Part shown: positions 16,784 to 24,017 of the stretch, one piece after another | Position numbering within the stretch: the first letter of the stretch is position 1 | Layout: every line of letters begins with the position of its first letter | Source of the DNA: a virus | Strand: one strand, 5' to 3' | Length of the DNA: 64,000 nucleotides | IMG/VR virus record: IMGVR_UViG_3300045303_000221 | Span: 23,893 to 87,892 of that record | Notes under the pieces: model-generated | What the model was told of the DNA's origin: nothing | The model's input: only the letters and a program-made list of their open reading frames with translations | Database searches by the model: none | Program-made: the position numbers and the translations under genes

Positions 16784-16784
16784 T

Positions 16785-16805
16785 GGCTTGTGAGAGGCAC
16801 AAGCC
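16785..16805 (+). other. Second hairpin in the 16857 leader
   Basis: Perfect 8-bp stem GGCTTGTG / CACAAGCC with a 5-base loop directly after the terminator. It may stabilise the 5' end of the downstream mRNA. Confidence 0.5.
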
Positions 16806-16856
16806 GCTCATCCCCCCGAAGCCCGCCTGACCGGCGGGAGAGAGGAGCAAGCGCAG

Positions 16857-17426
16857 ATGCGCAAGCTCATCATGTTCGCGAGCGCCCTGGCGGCTCTCGT
16901 GGTTCCCTCGATCGCGTCGGCCGACGTGCCGCGCTATCAGACGCAGACGGCGAAGTTCACGATGATCCAGCCCGCGAACGAGTACCACCAGTTCGCCAAC
17001 GTCTGGACGCACGACTTCACCGTCACGACCAACCCGTGCAACGACACGTTCTCGGGCACCGGCGTGCAGACCGGCCACGACGGCAACGGCGACTACACCG
17101 CCACGTGGGACATCACCGGCAAGTTCGGCGCTGGCAACACGGTCACCTTCACGGCGACCCGCGCCGACACGCTCGTGCTCGGCCTGACCAACGCGCCGAT
17201 GGACAACGTGCTCGGCGGCACGAACGGCACCGTCACGATCGCCTCGACCGAGTTCGCCGGGCTTCCGCTCGTCACGCCCGACGTGATCGAGGAGAAGCTG
17301 TCGGCTCCGGTGTTCTCCAACCTGAGCAACTACCGCAACCACGGCGCGTACGTCTCGTCCGTCGGCGGCGGCAGCGATGCGGCTCACTCCTGCATCGGGA
17401 TGCCGATCGTCTCGGCTCGCTCGTAG
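16857..17426 (+). CDS. Secreted protein of unknown function, 189 aa
   Basis: A clear signal peptide (MRKLIMFASALAALVVPSIASA) is followed by a beta-rich, Asn/Thr-rich domain with two Cys (NPCNDTF and HSCIGMP). ATG 16857 follows a CCCGCC/GGCGGG hairpin and GAGAGGAG, the leader style of the regulon genes, though no operator palindrome is evident upstream. No family recognised. The twin terminators downstream imply strong expression. Confidence 0.75.
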   Translation: MRKLIMFASALAALVVPSIASADVPRYQTQTAKFTMIQPANEYHQFANVWTHDFTVTTNPCNDTFSGTGVQTGHDGNGDYTATWDITGKFGAGNTVTFTATRADTLVLGLTNAPMDNVLGGTNGTVTIASTEFAGLPLVTPDVIEEKLSAPVFSNLSNYRNHGAYVSSVGGGSDAAHSCIGMPIVSARS

Positions 17427-17443
17427 CTCGACGCTGCGTGCTG

Positions 17444-17475
17444 CGCGGGCGACCAGCCTCCCCTGGTCGCCCGCG
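17444..17475 (+). terminator. Terminator hairpin (first of a pair)
   Basis: Perfect 13-bp stem CGCGGGCGACCAG / CTGGTCGCCCGCG with a 6-base loop. Confidence 0.75.
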
Positions 17476-17505
17476 TGGTGCGGAGCGCCTGCTCCCGTGG
17501 AACGC

Positions 17506-17537
17506 CTCTCCCGCCGGGTCCCATACCGGCGGGAGAG
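17506..17537 (+). terminator. Terminator hairpin (second of a pair)
   Basis: Perfect 12-bp stem CTCTCCCGCCGG / CCGGCGGGAGAG with an 8-base loop, followed by TTCGTTCG. Confidence 0.75.
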
Positions 17538-17552
17538 TTCGTTCGTCCCCAG

Positions 17553-17594
17553 AACTCGCACGAAACTGGCCGAGCGCGCAGTATCGTGCGAGTT
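17553..17594. repeat. 11-bp perfect inverted repeat, 20-base spacer
   Basis: AACTCGCACGA (17553-17563) and TCGTGCGAGTT (17584-17594) flank a region containing TATCGT and GCGCGC, just upstream of the 17607 gene. It could be an operator or a third hairpin. Its half-sites (TCGTGCGAG) resemble but do not match the regulon core. Confidence 0.6.
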
Positions 17595-17606
17595 ACGGGG
17601 GTGCAG

Positions 17607-17792
17607 ATGGACTGCCCGAGGTGCGGCACGCCAATGGTGCGCGAGAAGGCTCACGACACCTGCCACTGGTGCGGCTACATCGAGCCGTGCTGCTCGGGCG
17701 AGTGCTCGCCGCCGGACTACCCCCCAACCGGCGTGCGCGCGGACCGTTCCCAACGATTCCAGGCCGCGCGTCCCTACTACCCGACAGGTTAG
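17607..17792 (+). CDS. Zinc-ribbon protein, 61 aa
   Basis: ATG 17607 (GTG 17601 also possible). CPRCGTPM and CHWCGY form a zinc ribbon at residues 3-24, followed by a second CCSGEC cluster. Its stop overlaps the 3' end of the convergent HicA-like gene. Confidence 0.55.
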   Translation: MDCPRCGTPMVREKAHDTCHWCGYIEPCCSGECSPPDYPPTGVRADRSQRFQAARPYYPTG

Positions 17793-18205
17793 GCCGCTGC
17801 GGCGGCGACGCCAAGGCTGGCGACCCCGAGGATGCTCATCAGCGTGCCGCGCGGGATCGAGCGGTTGCCGTGCATCGGCACGACCACCTTCCGGCCGCCG
17901 CCGGGCGGCTCAAAGACGGCGTGCGATCCCTTCTGGCCGATGCGCTTGAACCCGGCCTTCACGAGCATCTTGTAGACCTGCTTGGGAGTCATCGCCGGGA
18001 GCCGCGAGCCGACGAAGCTGCGCGTCTCGATCGGGTGCCCTTGGCCGTCCATCGGGATGAACTCGCCGATGCGGTTGCGGCGGTGCAGAGCCTCGTCCCA
18101 CCGGACGGACGGAGGGCGGGCCTCCATGATCCTCGCGGCGCGCAGGGCGACCGCGAGGGACACGCCGCGCGACTCGTGGAGAGCCACCCGATCCCAGAAG
18201 TCCAT
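17789..18205 (-). CDS. HicA-like mRNA-interferase-type protein with N-terminal tag motif, 138 aa
   Basis: The C-terminal about 60 residues match HicA/YcfA toxins: MTPKQVYKMLVKAGFKRIG, then QKGSHAVFEPPGGGRKVVV with the catalytic-type GSH, then PMHGNRSIPRGTLMSIL. HicA enzymes cleave translated mRNAs. The N-terminal extension contains LHRRNRIGEFIPMDG, a divergent copy of the HPRDRRGRW motif found in the phage's polyvalent proteins. No HicB antitoxin gene is adjacent. The start is set by TACGAT six bases upstream on the minus strand. It is divergent from the 18249 gene. It may be a packaged effector rather than a classical toxin-antitoxin module (inference). Confidence 0.75.
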   Translation of the reverse strand: MDFWDRVALHESRGVSLAVALRAARIMEARPPSVRWDEALHRRNRIGEFIPMDGQGHPIETRSFVGSRLPAMTPKQVYKMLVKAGFKRIGQKGSHAVFEPPGGGRKVVVPMHGNRSIPRGTLMSILGVASLGVAAAAA

Positions 18206-18211
18206 GCGTGG

Positions 18212-18217
18212 ATCGTA
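18212..18217 (-). promoter_or_regulatory. Leaderless -10 box TACGAT, minus strand
   Basis: On the minus strand TACGAT is followed by CCACGC and ATG (18205), divergent from the promoter of the 18249 gene. Confidence 0.5.
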
Positions 18218-18236
18218 GTACGACCGCTGCGACCTG

Positions 18237-18242
18237 TAGCAT
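18237..18242 (+). promoter_or_regulatory. Leaderless -10 box TAGCAT
   Basis: TAGCAT is followed by TCAGGC and ATG 18249, with no Shine-Dalgarno. Confidence 0.6.
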
Positions 18243-18248
18243 TCAGGC

Positions 18249-19844
18249 ATGGGATGGGAGGACTCCGAGGCGCGGCGGTGTGCCGTGGAGCGCCTTCTCG
18301 CGGAGGCGGACTTCAACCCGGGCCTGCACCCGCACGACCGGCGCGGCCGGTTCATGCGCACCTGGCACCGCCCGAAGATGCCCGACTACGCGCAGGGCGG
18401 GCACCCGTTCGCGTCGCGCTACAAGCCGCACATCGACGTGCTGCGCGCGCTGGACGACGCGACGATCAAGCAGCTTGCGACGGAGCACAACGCGGCGTAC
18501 CCCGAGGCGGCGGCGGAGATCGCGCAGGGCCACGGGATCGTGAAGGTGTCGATCAAGCCGGACAAGTACGGCAAGACGGCGGAGGTCGTGTTCGCGCCGC
18601 AGGTTGTGCTGGCGGACGGCGGCACGGCGTCGGCGGCCGAGCCGATGATCTTCCCGATCGCGCACGGCGGCGTGAACCGTCCGTTCCTGAAGCAGGTGAA
18701 GGGCCACTTCCGAGGGATGCAGGTGCCGGTGCACGTGGAGTCGGTGACCGGCTACTCGCGCGACACCGAGGTGATCCCTCCGACGATCCGCTCGCAGAGC
18801 CTGAGCCGTCAGGTCGCCACCGGGCAGGCCGACTCGCCGCAGCCGGTGATCCCGGGCCTCGACCCGCAGTCGCGCGCGGACGCGGTGCTGAAGCGCCTGG
18901 AGCCGCTGCGGACGATGCGGACGTACGGCGAGGGCTACGACCGGACGGTGGCGACGCACGCGAACGACGCGCAGCGGATGGCGCTGGCCGGGCGGGTGGA
19001 CGAGGCGGAGCACTGGGCGACGCACGCCGAGAAGGCGGCGGCGCACGTGCGGGAGCGAGCGGCGGAGCGTGCAGCGCGAGGCACGGAGGCGTGGTCGAGC
19101 ACGGCCTGGCAGCGCCAGCCGAGGATACGGGAGGGCGTCATGGAACTGGACCGGGACGAGGCGGTGGCCTACTACGGCCGCGCGATGGAGCGGCTGGCCG
19201 AGCACGGCTGGCGGCCTCAGCAGGCGCACACGATCGCGCTGGAGGCGGGACGCACGCGGTACGGCAGCGAGTTCAGCACGCTCGTCCTGAGCGAGGGCCT
19301 GTTCACGCGGCTCGGGCACGCCGTCGGCGGCGGCGCTACGCACTACGACAAGTCGAAGCACCCGCACGGCCGGGGCGGCAGGTTCGCGGAGACGCCGGAC
19401 GCGCCGAAGCCGGTGCGCCACGAGGCCCCGGAGCCGGAGGCGGCGCTGCCGTCCGAGCACGGCCTGGCGAACATGACGCCGAGGGCGAAGTCGCTGGTGA
19501 ACGCGGTCGCGCTCCACTACAAGGCGTTCGGCGGCTCCGACTCGGAGATGCGGTTCCGGTTTCAGTCCGGCAACCTGCATCCGCAGGATCTGCGGCGGAT
19601 GCGGGAGCAGGCGATGCGCGCTCGCGATGAGCGCAGCAAGTCGGGCGACGCGGCGGGTGAGAAGGCGGCGCGCGACACGCTCAGCGCGATCAGAGTGGTG
19701 GAGCGCGAGCTTGGTCTGAGCGCCCAGACAGCGCAGCAGGAGAAGCCTGTCTCGTCCGAGGAACTGCTACGGCGGGTGCGCAACCGGCCGGTGGAGCGGT
19801 CGATCGTTGACCCGTACGGGCACTACTCGTATCAGACGGGCTAG
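18249..19844 (+). CDS. Polyvalent-type protein with two tag motifs, 531 aa
   Basis: The tag motif LHPHDRRGRFMRTW lies near residue 25 and a second one, KHPHGRGGRFAETP, near 370. They separate an N-terminal domain of about 330 residues, with a beta-rich part (IVKVSIKPDKYGKTAEVVF, VPVHVESVTGYSRDTEV) and a helical part, from a shorter helical C-terminal domain. No enzyme family recognised. The same tags mark the giant protein, the zeta-toxin protein and others, so it is probably another co-packaged protein (inference). Confidence 0.75.
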   Translation: MGWEDSEARRCAVERLLAEADFNPGLHPHDRRGRFMRTWHRPKMPDYAQGGHPFASRYKPHIDVLRALDDATIKQLATEHNAAYPEAAAEIAQGHGIVKVSIKPDKYGKTAEVVFAPQVVLADGGTASAAEPMIFPIAHGGVNRPFLKQVKGHFRGMQVPVHVESVTGYSRDTEVIPPTIRSQSLSRQVATGQADSPQPVIPGLDPQSRADAVLKRLEPLRTMRTYGEGYDRTVATHANDAQRMALAGRVDEAEHWATHAEKAAAHVRERAAERAARGTEAWSSTAWQRQPRIREGVMELDRDEAVAYYGRAMERLAEHGWRPQQAHTIALEAGRTRYGSEFSTLVLSEGLFTRLGHAVGGGATHYDKSKHPHGRGGRFAETPDAPKPVRHEAPEPEAALPSEHGLANMTPRAKSLVNAVALHYKAFGGSDSEMRFRFQSGNLHPQDLRRMREQAMRARDERSKSGDAAGEKAARDTLSAIRVVERELGLSAQTAQQEKPVSSEELLRRVRNRPVERSIVDPYGHYSYQTG

Positions 19845-19851
19845 ACGCTAA

Positions 19852-19872
19852 GCACGCATCGTGCGCTATACT
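19852..19872 (+). promoter_or_regulatory. Regulon operator-promoter (site 5)
   Basis: CGCATCGTG core (centre 19859) with TATACT at 19867-19872, spacing 8. The leader has TGCGGGG...CGCCGCA and GAGAGGAGG before GTG 19915. Confidence 0.65.
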
Positions 19873-19914
19873 CCATGTGCGGGGCGAGTGCGCCGCAGAG
19901 AGGAGGAGCGAATC

Positions 19915-20484
19915 GTGTCTATTTTCGAGCAGCCGATCAACGTCGATACCCGAGTCGGGCGGATGCTGGACGCGCTTGCTGTGTCTGACAACCGGCGCGG
20001 GATGGTGCTCGTCACCGTCACCGTGAAGGCTGCGGACGGAGGGCGGCGCTACCACGAGGCGTTCGCGATCAAGCAGTGGGCTGGCCGGGACGGGACCCGC
20101 AACCTGAGCGTGAGCATCCACAACTCGGGCGACTGGGCGTCGGGGATCAAGCCGATCACCGTCATGCACCTGAACCTGCTCACCCGCGAGATGTTCCCGG
20201 GGCGGGACGAGCGCGGCGCTGCGCCGCTGATCCGGTACGCCGCGAACGCCGCGCTGCGGTTCGCGTGGACGGGGACGCTGCCGACTCCGGCGAACGGTTC
20301 GGTGGAGGCGGTCGAGGCGGCGAAGTGCGGCCGGTGCGGGGCGACCCTGGTCGATCCCGAGTCGATCGCGCGGGGCCTCGGGCCGGAGTGCGCGTCGAAG
20401 CCGACAGGCTCGCGGACGATCCGCTCCCGCGAGCGGCAGATGCAACTGGCCGAGCCGGAGCCGGACCTGGCTCCGACCGGCTGA
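19915..20484 (+). CDS. DUF6011-like single-domain protein, 189 aa
   Basis: GTG 19915 follows GAGAGGAGGAG. The main body is an alpha/beta domain of unknown role. Residues about 140-165 (KCGRCGATLVDPESIARGLG then PEC) match the small Cys motif of DUF6011, common in actinobacterial phages and plasmids. Likely metal binding. Monocistronic between site 5 and the terminator at 20493. Confidence 0.75.
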   Translation: MSIFEQPINVDTRVGRMLDALAVSDNRRGMVLVTVTVKAADGGRRYHEAFAIKQWAGRDGTRNLSVSIHNSGDWASGIKPITVMHLNLLTREMFPGRDERGAAPLIRYAANAALRFAWTGTLPTPANGSVEAVEAAKCGRCGATLVDPESIARGLGPECASKPTGSRTIRSRERQMQLAEPEPDLAPTG

Positions 20485-20492
20485 CTGAGAGA

Positions 20493-20523
20493 GGGGAGTG
20501 CCCTAGTCAGGGTGCTCCCCTTT
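20493..20523 (+). terminator. Terminator hairpin with T-tract
   Basis: GGGGAG(TG)CCCT / AGGG(TG)CTCCCC stem, AGTC loop, then TTTCGCT. Confidence 0.8.
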
Positions 20524-20592
20524 CGCTATCGTTCTCTGCCCGGCCGGACGGCTGGGAGTGCCACCGGGCGGACGCCCGGAGGGAGGACGACG

Positions 20593-21075
20593 ATGATCAC
20601 CCGCATCCGCGTAGAGGCCGAGGGCGAGTCCCTGGAGGTAGTGGAGCGCGACCTGCGAGCCGTTCACGCTCGGCTCGTGGCGCACCTACCGGAGCCGCAC
20701 GTCACGCACACGCGCGAGCACGTCTACGAGGAGGTCGATCACGCCGACGCGCCGATCAGCGCCCGGTGGTTCAAGGGCCGGTACGTGTTCGCGTTCCCGG
20801 TGGATACGGAGCACTCGGTGGACGCCGCTCGGCTGAACGGCGAGGCAGCGCCGCCGAGGGAGGGCTTCGTGCCCGGCTACCGGGAAGTGATCGCTGAGCC
20901 GGGGACGCCGGTGACGGCAGCCGGACTCATCGCGGAGTCACAGCGCGCGGACGCGATGGCCGACCGGATGGAGCAGGTCGCAGAGCGGATCGCCGAGAAG
21001 TCACCGGATCAGCGTGTGTCAGACCAGCTTGCCGCGATGGGCGGCGACGACGATGGAGCGCATGACGTGCGCTAG
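20593..21075 (+). CDS. Hypothetical protein, 160 aa
   Basis: ATG 20593 follows a CCGGGC/GCCCGG hairpin and GGGAGGACG. TATCGT near 20527 is a possible -10. The N-terminal half is alpha/beta (ITRIRVEAEGESLEVVERDL) and the C-terminal 40 residues form a coiled coil. No family recognised. Confidence 0.65.
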   Translation: MITRIRVEAEGESLEVVERDLRAVHARLVAHLPEPHVTHTREHVYEEVDHADAPISARWFKGRYVFAFPVDTEHSVDAARLNGEAAPPREGFVPGYREVIAEPGTPVTAAGLIAESQRADAMADRMEQVAERIAEKSPDQRVSDQLAAMGGDDDGAHDVR

Positions 21076-21078
21076 ACT
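21058..21078 (+). promoter_or_regulatory. Regulon operator-promoter (site 6)
   Basis: CATGACGTG core (centre 21065) and TAGACT at 21073-21078, spacing 8. It overlaps the end of the upstream gene. A GGCCCG/CGGGCC leader hairpin and AGGAGCAGGAG precede ATG 21125. Confidence 0.7.
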
Positions 21079-21124
21079 GTGCGCAACGGCCCGCGACCGA
21101 CGGGCCTGACGGCAGGAGCAGGAG

Positions 21125-21478
21125 ATGCTTGACACAGTGATGGACGGTCTGCGCTCCGCTGCGGCGGAGAAGCAGAGCGAGATCGAGGCGATGGAGGCTC
21201 GACTGGCCGATGCCCGGAGCGAGCTTCGGCGCGTGCACAGGGCCATCGCCGCGCTCGATCCGACGGTCGGACACGCACGCCGGGAGACGCCGGTGTTCGC
21301 GAACGAGGTGCGTCGGCTGCTCGCGGACGGGCCGATGACGAAGGCTGAGATCAGCCGCAAGATCGGCGGGCACCGGACGCGCGCCACGTACGCGCTGCGG
21401 ACGCTGATCGCGGCCGGGGAGGTCACGGCCACCGGCGAGCAGCGGTCGCGGTCCGACGAGTACGCGCTGACGGGCTAG
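21125..21478 (+). CDS. Coiled-coil winged-helix DNA-binding protein, 117 aa
   Basis: Residues 1-45 form a coiled coil, likely for dimerisation. Residues 55-115 form a winged helix (VRRLLADGPMTKAEISRKIG, TRATYALRTLIAAGEVTATG). A dimeric HTH protein behind its own regulon promoter is a good candidate regulator of palindromic operators. Not tested. Confidence 0.7.
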   Translation: MLDTVMDGLRSAAAEKQSEIEAMEARLADARSELRRVHRAIAALDPTVGHARRETPVFANEVRRLLADGPMTKAEISRKIGGHRTRATYALRTLIAAGEVTATGEQRSRSDEYALTG

Positions 21479-21481
21479 CCG

Positions 21482-21745
21482 ATGCCCATGTACCGGAAGA
21501 AGCCGGTCGTCATCGAGGCGTTCCAGTTCGACTCGGAGACGACCGGCAACGCGATCGTGAAGTGGTCGGCGGGGATGGTGCGCGGCGTGTTCGATGACGA
21601 CGAGGGGCCGTACCTGTCGATCGAGACGCACGAGGGGATCATGCGAGCGACGCTCGGTGACTGGGTGATCAAGGGCATCGCGCACGAGTATTACCCGTGC
21701 AAGGACGACATCTTTCAGGCGACGTACGACCAGGCTGGCGAGTGA
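21482..21745 (+). CDS. PGDYG-like phage protein, 87 aa
   Basis: The pattern MYRKKPVVIEAFQF, YLSIETHEGIMRATLGDWVIKG and YYPCKDDIFQATYD is that of a widespread small phage protein whose family signature is a P/L-GDW/Y turn. Function unknown. ATG 21482 is 3 bases after the previous stop. Confidence 0.75.
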   Translation: MPMYRKKPVVIEAFQFDSETTGNAIVKWSAGMVRGVFDDDEGPYLSIETHEGIMRATLGDWVIKGIAHEYYPCKDDIFQATYDQAGE

Positions 21746-21873
21746 TGACGCCGGAGCAGATCAACGCGCTCACGAACTACTGCCTGTTGTCGGTCGAGAC
21801 GATCAACCCGCGGTTCGCGTGGGGGAGTCCGAGCGGCACGCATGTGCTGACCGTGAACGCGGGCTACGAGTGA
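21745..21873 (+). CDS. Small hypothetical protein, 42 aa
   Basis: ATG 21745 shares its A with the previous stop and the stop abuts the next ATG, so it fills the operon exactly. Reads MTPEQINALTNYCLLSVET. No family. Confidence 0.5.
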   Translation: MTPEQINALTNYCLLSVETINPRFAWGSPSGTHVLTVNAGYE

Positions 21874-22200
21874 ATGGAGCGCAGCCTGGGCGGGCCAGTT
21901 TGGCACGCGAGCGCAGTGGGTAGGTCGGTTCAGTCGAGCGAGGCGATGGCGCGGCACATGCTGCGCGGCGTCGGCGACTACCGGGCGGGCGAGTGGGTGA
22001 TGGGCGGCGAGGGCACCGTGGTGCACGTCCAGCGGCGGCTCAAGCCCGAGGAGGCGGAGACGACGGGCGCGATGCGTGACGTGCGCAGGACGCCGGAGGC
22101 GGTGGCCCGGGTGGACGTGCTGGTCGAGGCGCTGCTCGCGATCGGCCATCCGATGGCTGGGATGATCCGCGACATGAGCCGCGGACTGGGGGAGGTGTGA
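21874..22200 (+). CDS. Hypothetical protein, 108 aa
   Basis: ATG 21874 directly follows the previous stop. Mostly helical. The middle (GDYRAGEWVMGGEGTVVHV) is beta-like. No recognised family. Confidence 0.6.
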   Translation: MERSLGGPVWHASAVGRSVQSSEAMARHMLRGVGDYRAGEWVMGGEGTVVHVQRRLKPEEAETTGAMRDVRRTPEAVARVDVLVEALLAIGHPMAGMIRDMSRGLGEV

Positions 22201-22454
22201 TGCCGCCAGCGCTCGTGTCGGTGCAGGTGCGGGTGCCGCCGGAGATGCGCGACCGGTGGGCGGCGAAGGCGGCGGGGCTGGGCGTGACGCTGCCGGAGTT
22301 CGTGCGCTCGTGCGTGGAGCAGACGCTGGCCGGGCCGGTGCCCGCGCCGCGCGGCTCCACGACCGGCGGCACGGGTCACGTGACGGTGGAGTGTCGCTGG
22401 CAGCAGCGGCACAAGAAGGGCGTCCGCTGCGGCTACTGCCACCAGACGCCATGA
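22200..22454 (+). CDS. Ribbon-helix-helix-like protein with Cys tail, 84 aa
   Basis: Residues 5-42 (VSVQVRVPPEMRDRWAAKAA, VTLPEFVRSCVEQTL) fit an Arc/CopG-type ribbon-helix-helix, a dimeric DNA-binding fold. A CGYC knuckle and an upstream Cys at the C-terminus may bind metal. ATG 22200 overlaps the previous stop. Another possible regulator. Confidence 0.6.
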   Translation: MPPALVSVQVRVPPEMRDRWAAKAAGLGVTLPEFVRSCVEQTLAGPVPAPRGSTTGGTGHVTVECRWQQRHKKGVRCGYCHQTP

Positions 22455-22642
22455 CGCGCCCGTCGATGCTGAGGTGTCCGCGCGACGAGGTGCACGAGGC
22501 GCACGACTGGCTGTGTCCGTGGCAGACGCCGACGGAGCGGTGGTGCCCGGGCGTCGCGCGCACGGAGACGTTCTACTACCGGGCGAATCGGCCGCGCGCG
22601 ATGGACCTGCGCGATCGACCAAAGAAGATCGACATCCGGTGA
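22451..22642 (+). CDS. Small Cys/Trp-rich protein, 63 aa
   Basis: ATG 22451 overlaps the previous stop. Contains C, HEAHDWLCPW and WCPG, possibly a single zinc site. No family recognised. Confidence 0.5.
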   Translation: MTRPSMLRCPRDEVHEAHDWLCPWQTPTERWCPGVARTETFYYRANRPRAMDLRDRPKKIDIR

Positions 22643-22690
22643 GTTTTGGCTGCCCGTAAGGGATTGCCGCGAGGGCTGCCGGAGGGCTAT

Positions 22691-22710
22691 CTCATAGCAT
22701 GTGCTATACT
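22691..22710 (+). promoter_or_regulatory. Regulon-like promoter (site 7, degenerate)
   Basis: CATAGCATG (6/9 match) centred 8 bp before TATACT (22705-22710). A GGTTG/CAACC leader hairpin and TGGAGG precede ATG 22744. Confidence 0.55.
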
Positions 22711-22743
22711 TCGGTTGGGCGACAACCAACTGGAGGCACCGCC

Positions 22744-23040
22744 ATGACCGACGAGAACGCGCCGAACACCTACCAGATCAGCAAGCTGGAGTGGTCTGAT
22801 CTGGGGAGCGGGTGGAAGCAGGCCGTCGTGCGCGTGGAGCGCGGCGAGACGGCCGACAACCCGACCAGCACGAAGCCGTGGAAGCGGCTGCTCGGGCCGA
22901 GCCTCGTGACCTACGAGCAGGCCCCCGACGGCGGCATCCGGGTGCTCGTGCAGGACCTGCCGCCGAAGCCGCGGTTCACGGACGAGGAGAAGGAATCGCT
23001 GCGTCGGCAGAACGCCGCGATCGGCGACGCCCTGCTGTAG
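22744..23040 (+). CDS. Hypothetical protein, 98 aa
   Basis: First gene after site 7; RBS TGGAGGCACC. A beta-rich core (WKQAVVRVERGETA, LVTYEQAPDGGIRVLV) with a charged helical C-terminus. No family recognised. Confidence 0.65.
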   Translation: MTDENAPNTYQISKLEWSDLGSGWKQAVVRVERGETADNPTSTKPWKRLLGPSLVTYEQAPDGGIRVLVQDLPPKPRFTDEEKESLRRQNAAIGDALL

Positions 23041-23047
23041 CAGGCTA

Positions 23048-23068
23048 GCGCACAACGTGTGATATGCT
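23048..23068 (+). promoter_or_regulatory. Regulon operator-promoter (site 8)
   Basis: CACAACGTG core (centre 23055) and TATGCT at 23063-23068, spacing 8. Two leader hairpins (GTGCGGAG/CTCCGCAC and GACGG/CCGTC) then CAGAGAGG. Confidence 0.75.
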
Positions 23069-23138
23069 CCGGGTGCGGAGTGAGTGCAAGCTCCGCACCC
23101 GGAGGACGACGGGGACCCGTCAGAGAGGATGGAGCGAG

Positions 23139-23393
23139 ATGGCAGAGATCATCGCCACACGAAGGAAGATCGGCGATCGGCGCGTGATGTACCGGCACGA
23201 GGTGTGGGTCGGCGGCCGGACGAACGAGGACGGCACGTTCACTCCCGCTCGGAAGATCGGCCAGCGCGTGTCCACCGGCCAGTACGGCTTCGCGATCCTG
23301 GACAACGTGCGGATGGTCATCGACCGGTACACGAACTCGCCGCCGACGCGCAGGCCGATGGGCAAGACCATCGTCGGGTTCACGGACATCTGA
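23139..23393 (+). CDS. Hypothetical protein, 84 aa
   Basis: Follows CAGAGAGG under site 8. Basic beta-rich protein (RKIGDRRVMYRHEVWVGG). First of a run of coupled small genes reaching 24622. No family recognised. Confidence 0.6.
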   Translation: MAEIIATRRKIGDRRVMYRHEVWVGGRTNEDGTFTPARKIGQRVSTGQYGFAILDNVRMVIDRYTNSPPTRRPMGKTIVGFTDI

Positions 23394-23575
23394 TGGGCTA
23401 CGACGAGAACGCGCCGACGCGCGCCGAGGCTGAACTGGACGAGGCCGTGTGGGGCTGGGAGGAGAACGAGGACGGCGAGATGGTCTGGACGCCTCGCCCG
23501 CGCCCGTTCACGCCCGGGCCGCCGCCGCTGGTGCCGTGGAGCGTGTGGCGCGCGGGCAAGCGGGACCCGTTCTGA
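23393..23575 (+). CDS. Acidic Pro-rich small protein, 60 aa
   Basis: ATG 23393 overlaps the previous stop. Acidic N-terminal half with Trp-Gly-Trp; C-terminal half rich in Pro and Arg. Function unknown. Confidence 0.55.
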   Translation: MGYDENAPTRAEAELDEAVWGWEENEDGEMVWTPRPRPFTPGPPPLVPWSVWRAGKRDPF

Positions 23576-23787
23576 TGCGCCGCCGCTATCGCGTCTACTG
23601 TCCCGGCCGCGAGCATTGGCGGACTGCCGCGAACGGCACCCGCTACAGGGCGTGGTGCAGCTTCGACTCGCACCGGAAGGCGGAGTCGCCGGAGGCGGCG
23701 GTCGCGAAGCCGTGTCCGCAGTGCGGCGGGTCGGTGCTGATCCACCCTGGCGACCCGGCCTACGTGTCGGGTTGGAGCAAGCAATGA
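23575..23787 (+). CDS. Zinc-ribbon-like protein, 70 aa
   Basis: ATG 23575 shares its A with the previous stop. CPG near residue 9, WCSF near 28 and CPQCGGS near 49 suggest a zinc site. Basic N-terminus. Confidence 0.6.
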   Translation: MRRRYRVYCPGREHWRTAANGTRYRAWCSFDSHRKAESPEAAVAKPCPQCGGSVLIHPGDPAYVSGWSKQ

Positions 23788-24017
23788 GCGTAGGCCGCAA
23801 GCCGTTCTCGCCGTGCACGAGGGGCTATCGCCACTGGTTCACGCGGTACAACCAGCCGGGCGAGCGGACGACGTTCTGCCAGCGGTGTGGCGGCGTCAAC
23901 CCGACGTGCATCTGGTGCGACGGGAAGGTGCGGGTGCTCGACTCGGGCCACGTCGAATGCAAGCGCTGCGGGAACATCACCGGCCCCGAGGAGAACCCGA
24001 TGCGGCGGTCGTCGTGA
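23784..24017 (+). CDS. Double zinc-ribbon protein, 77 aa
   Basis: ATG 23784 overlaps the previous stop. FCQRCGG, TCIWCDGK and ECKRCGN give three CxxC knuckles. Probably a small metal-binding nucleic-acid interactor. Confidence 0.65.
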   Translation: MSVGRKPFSPCTRGYRHWFTRYNQPGERTTFCQRCGGVNPTCIWCDGKVRVLDSGHVECKRCGNITGPEENPMRRSS

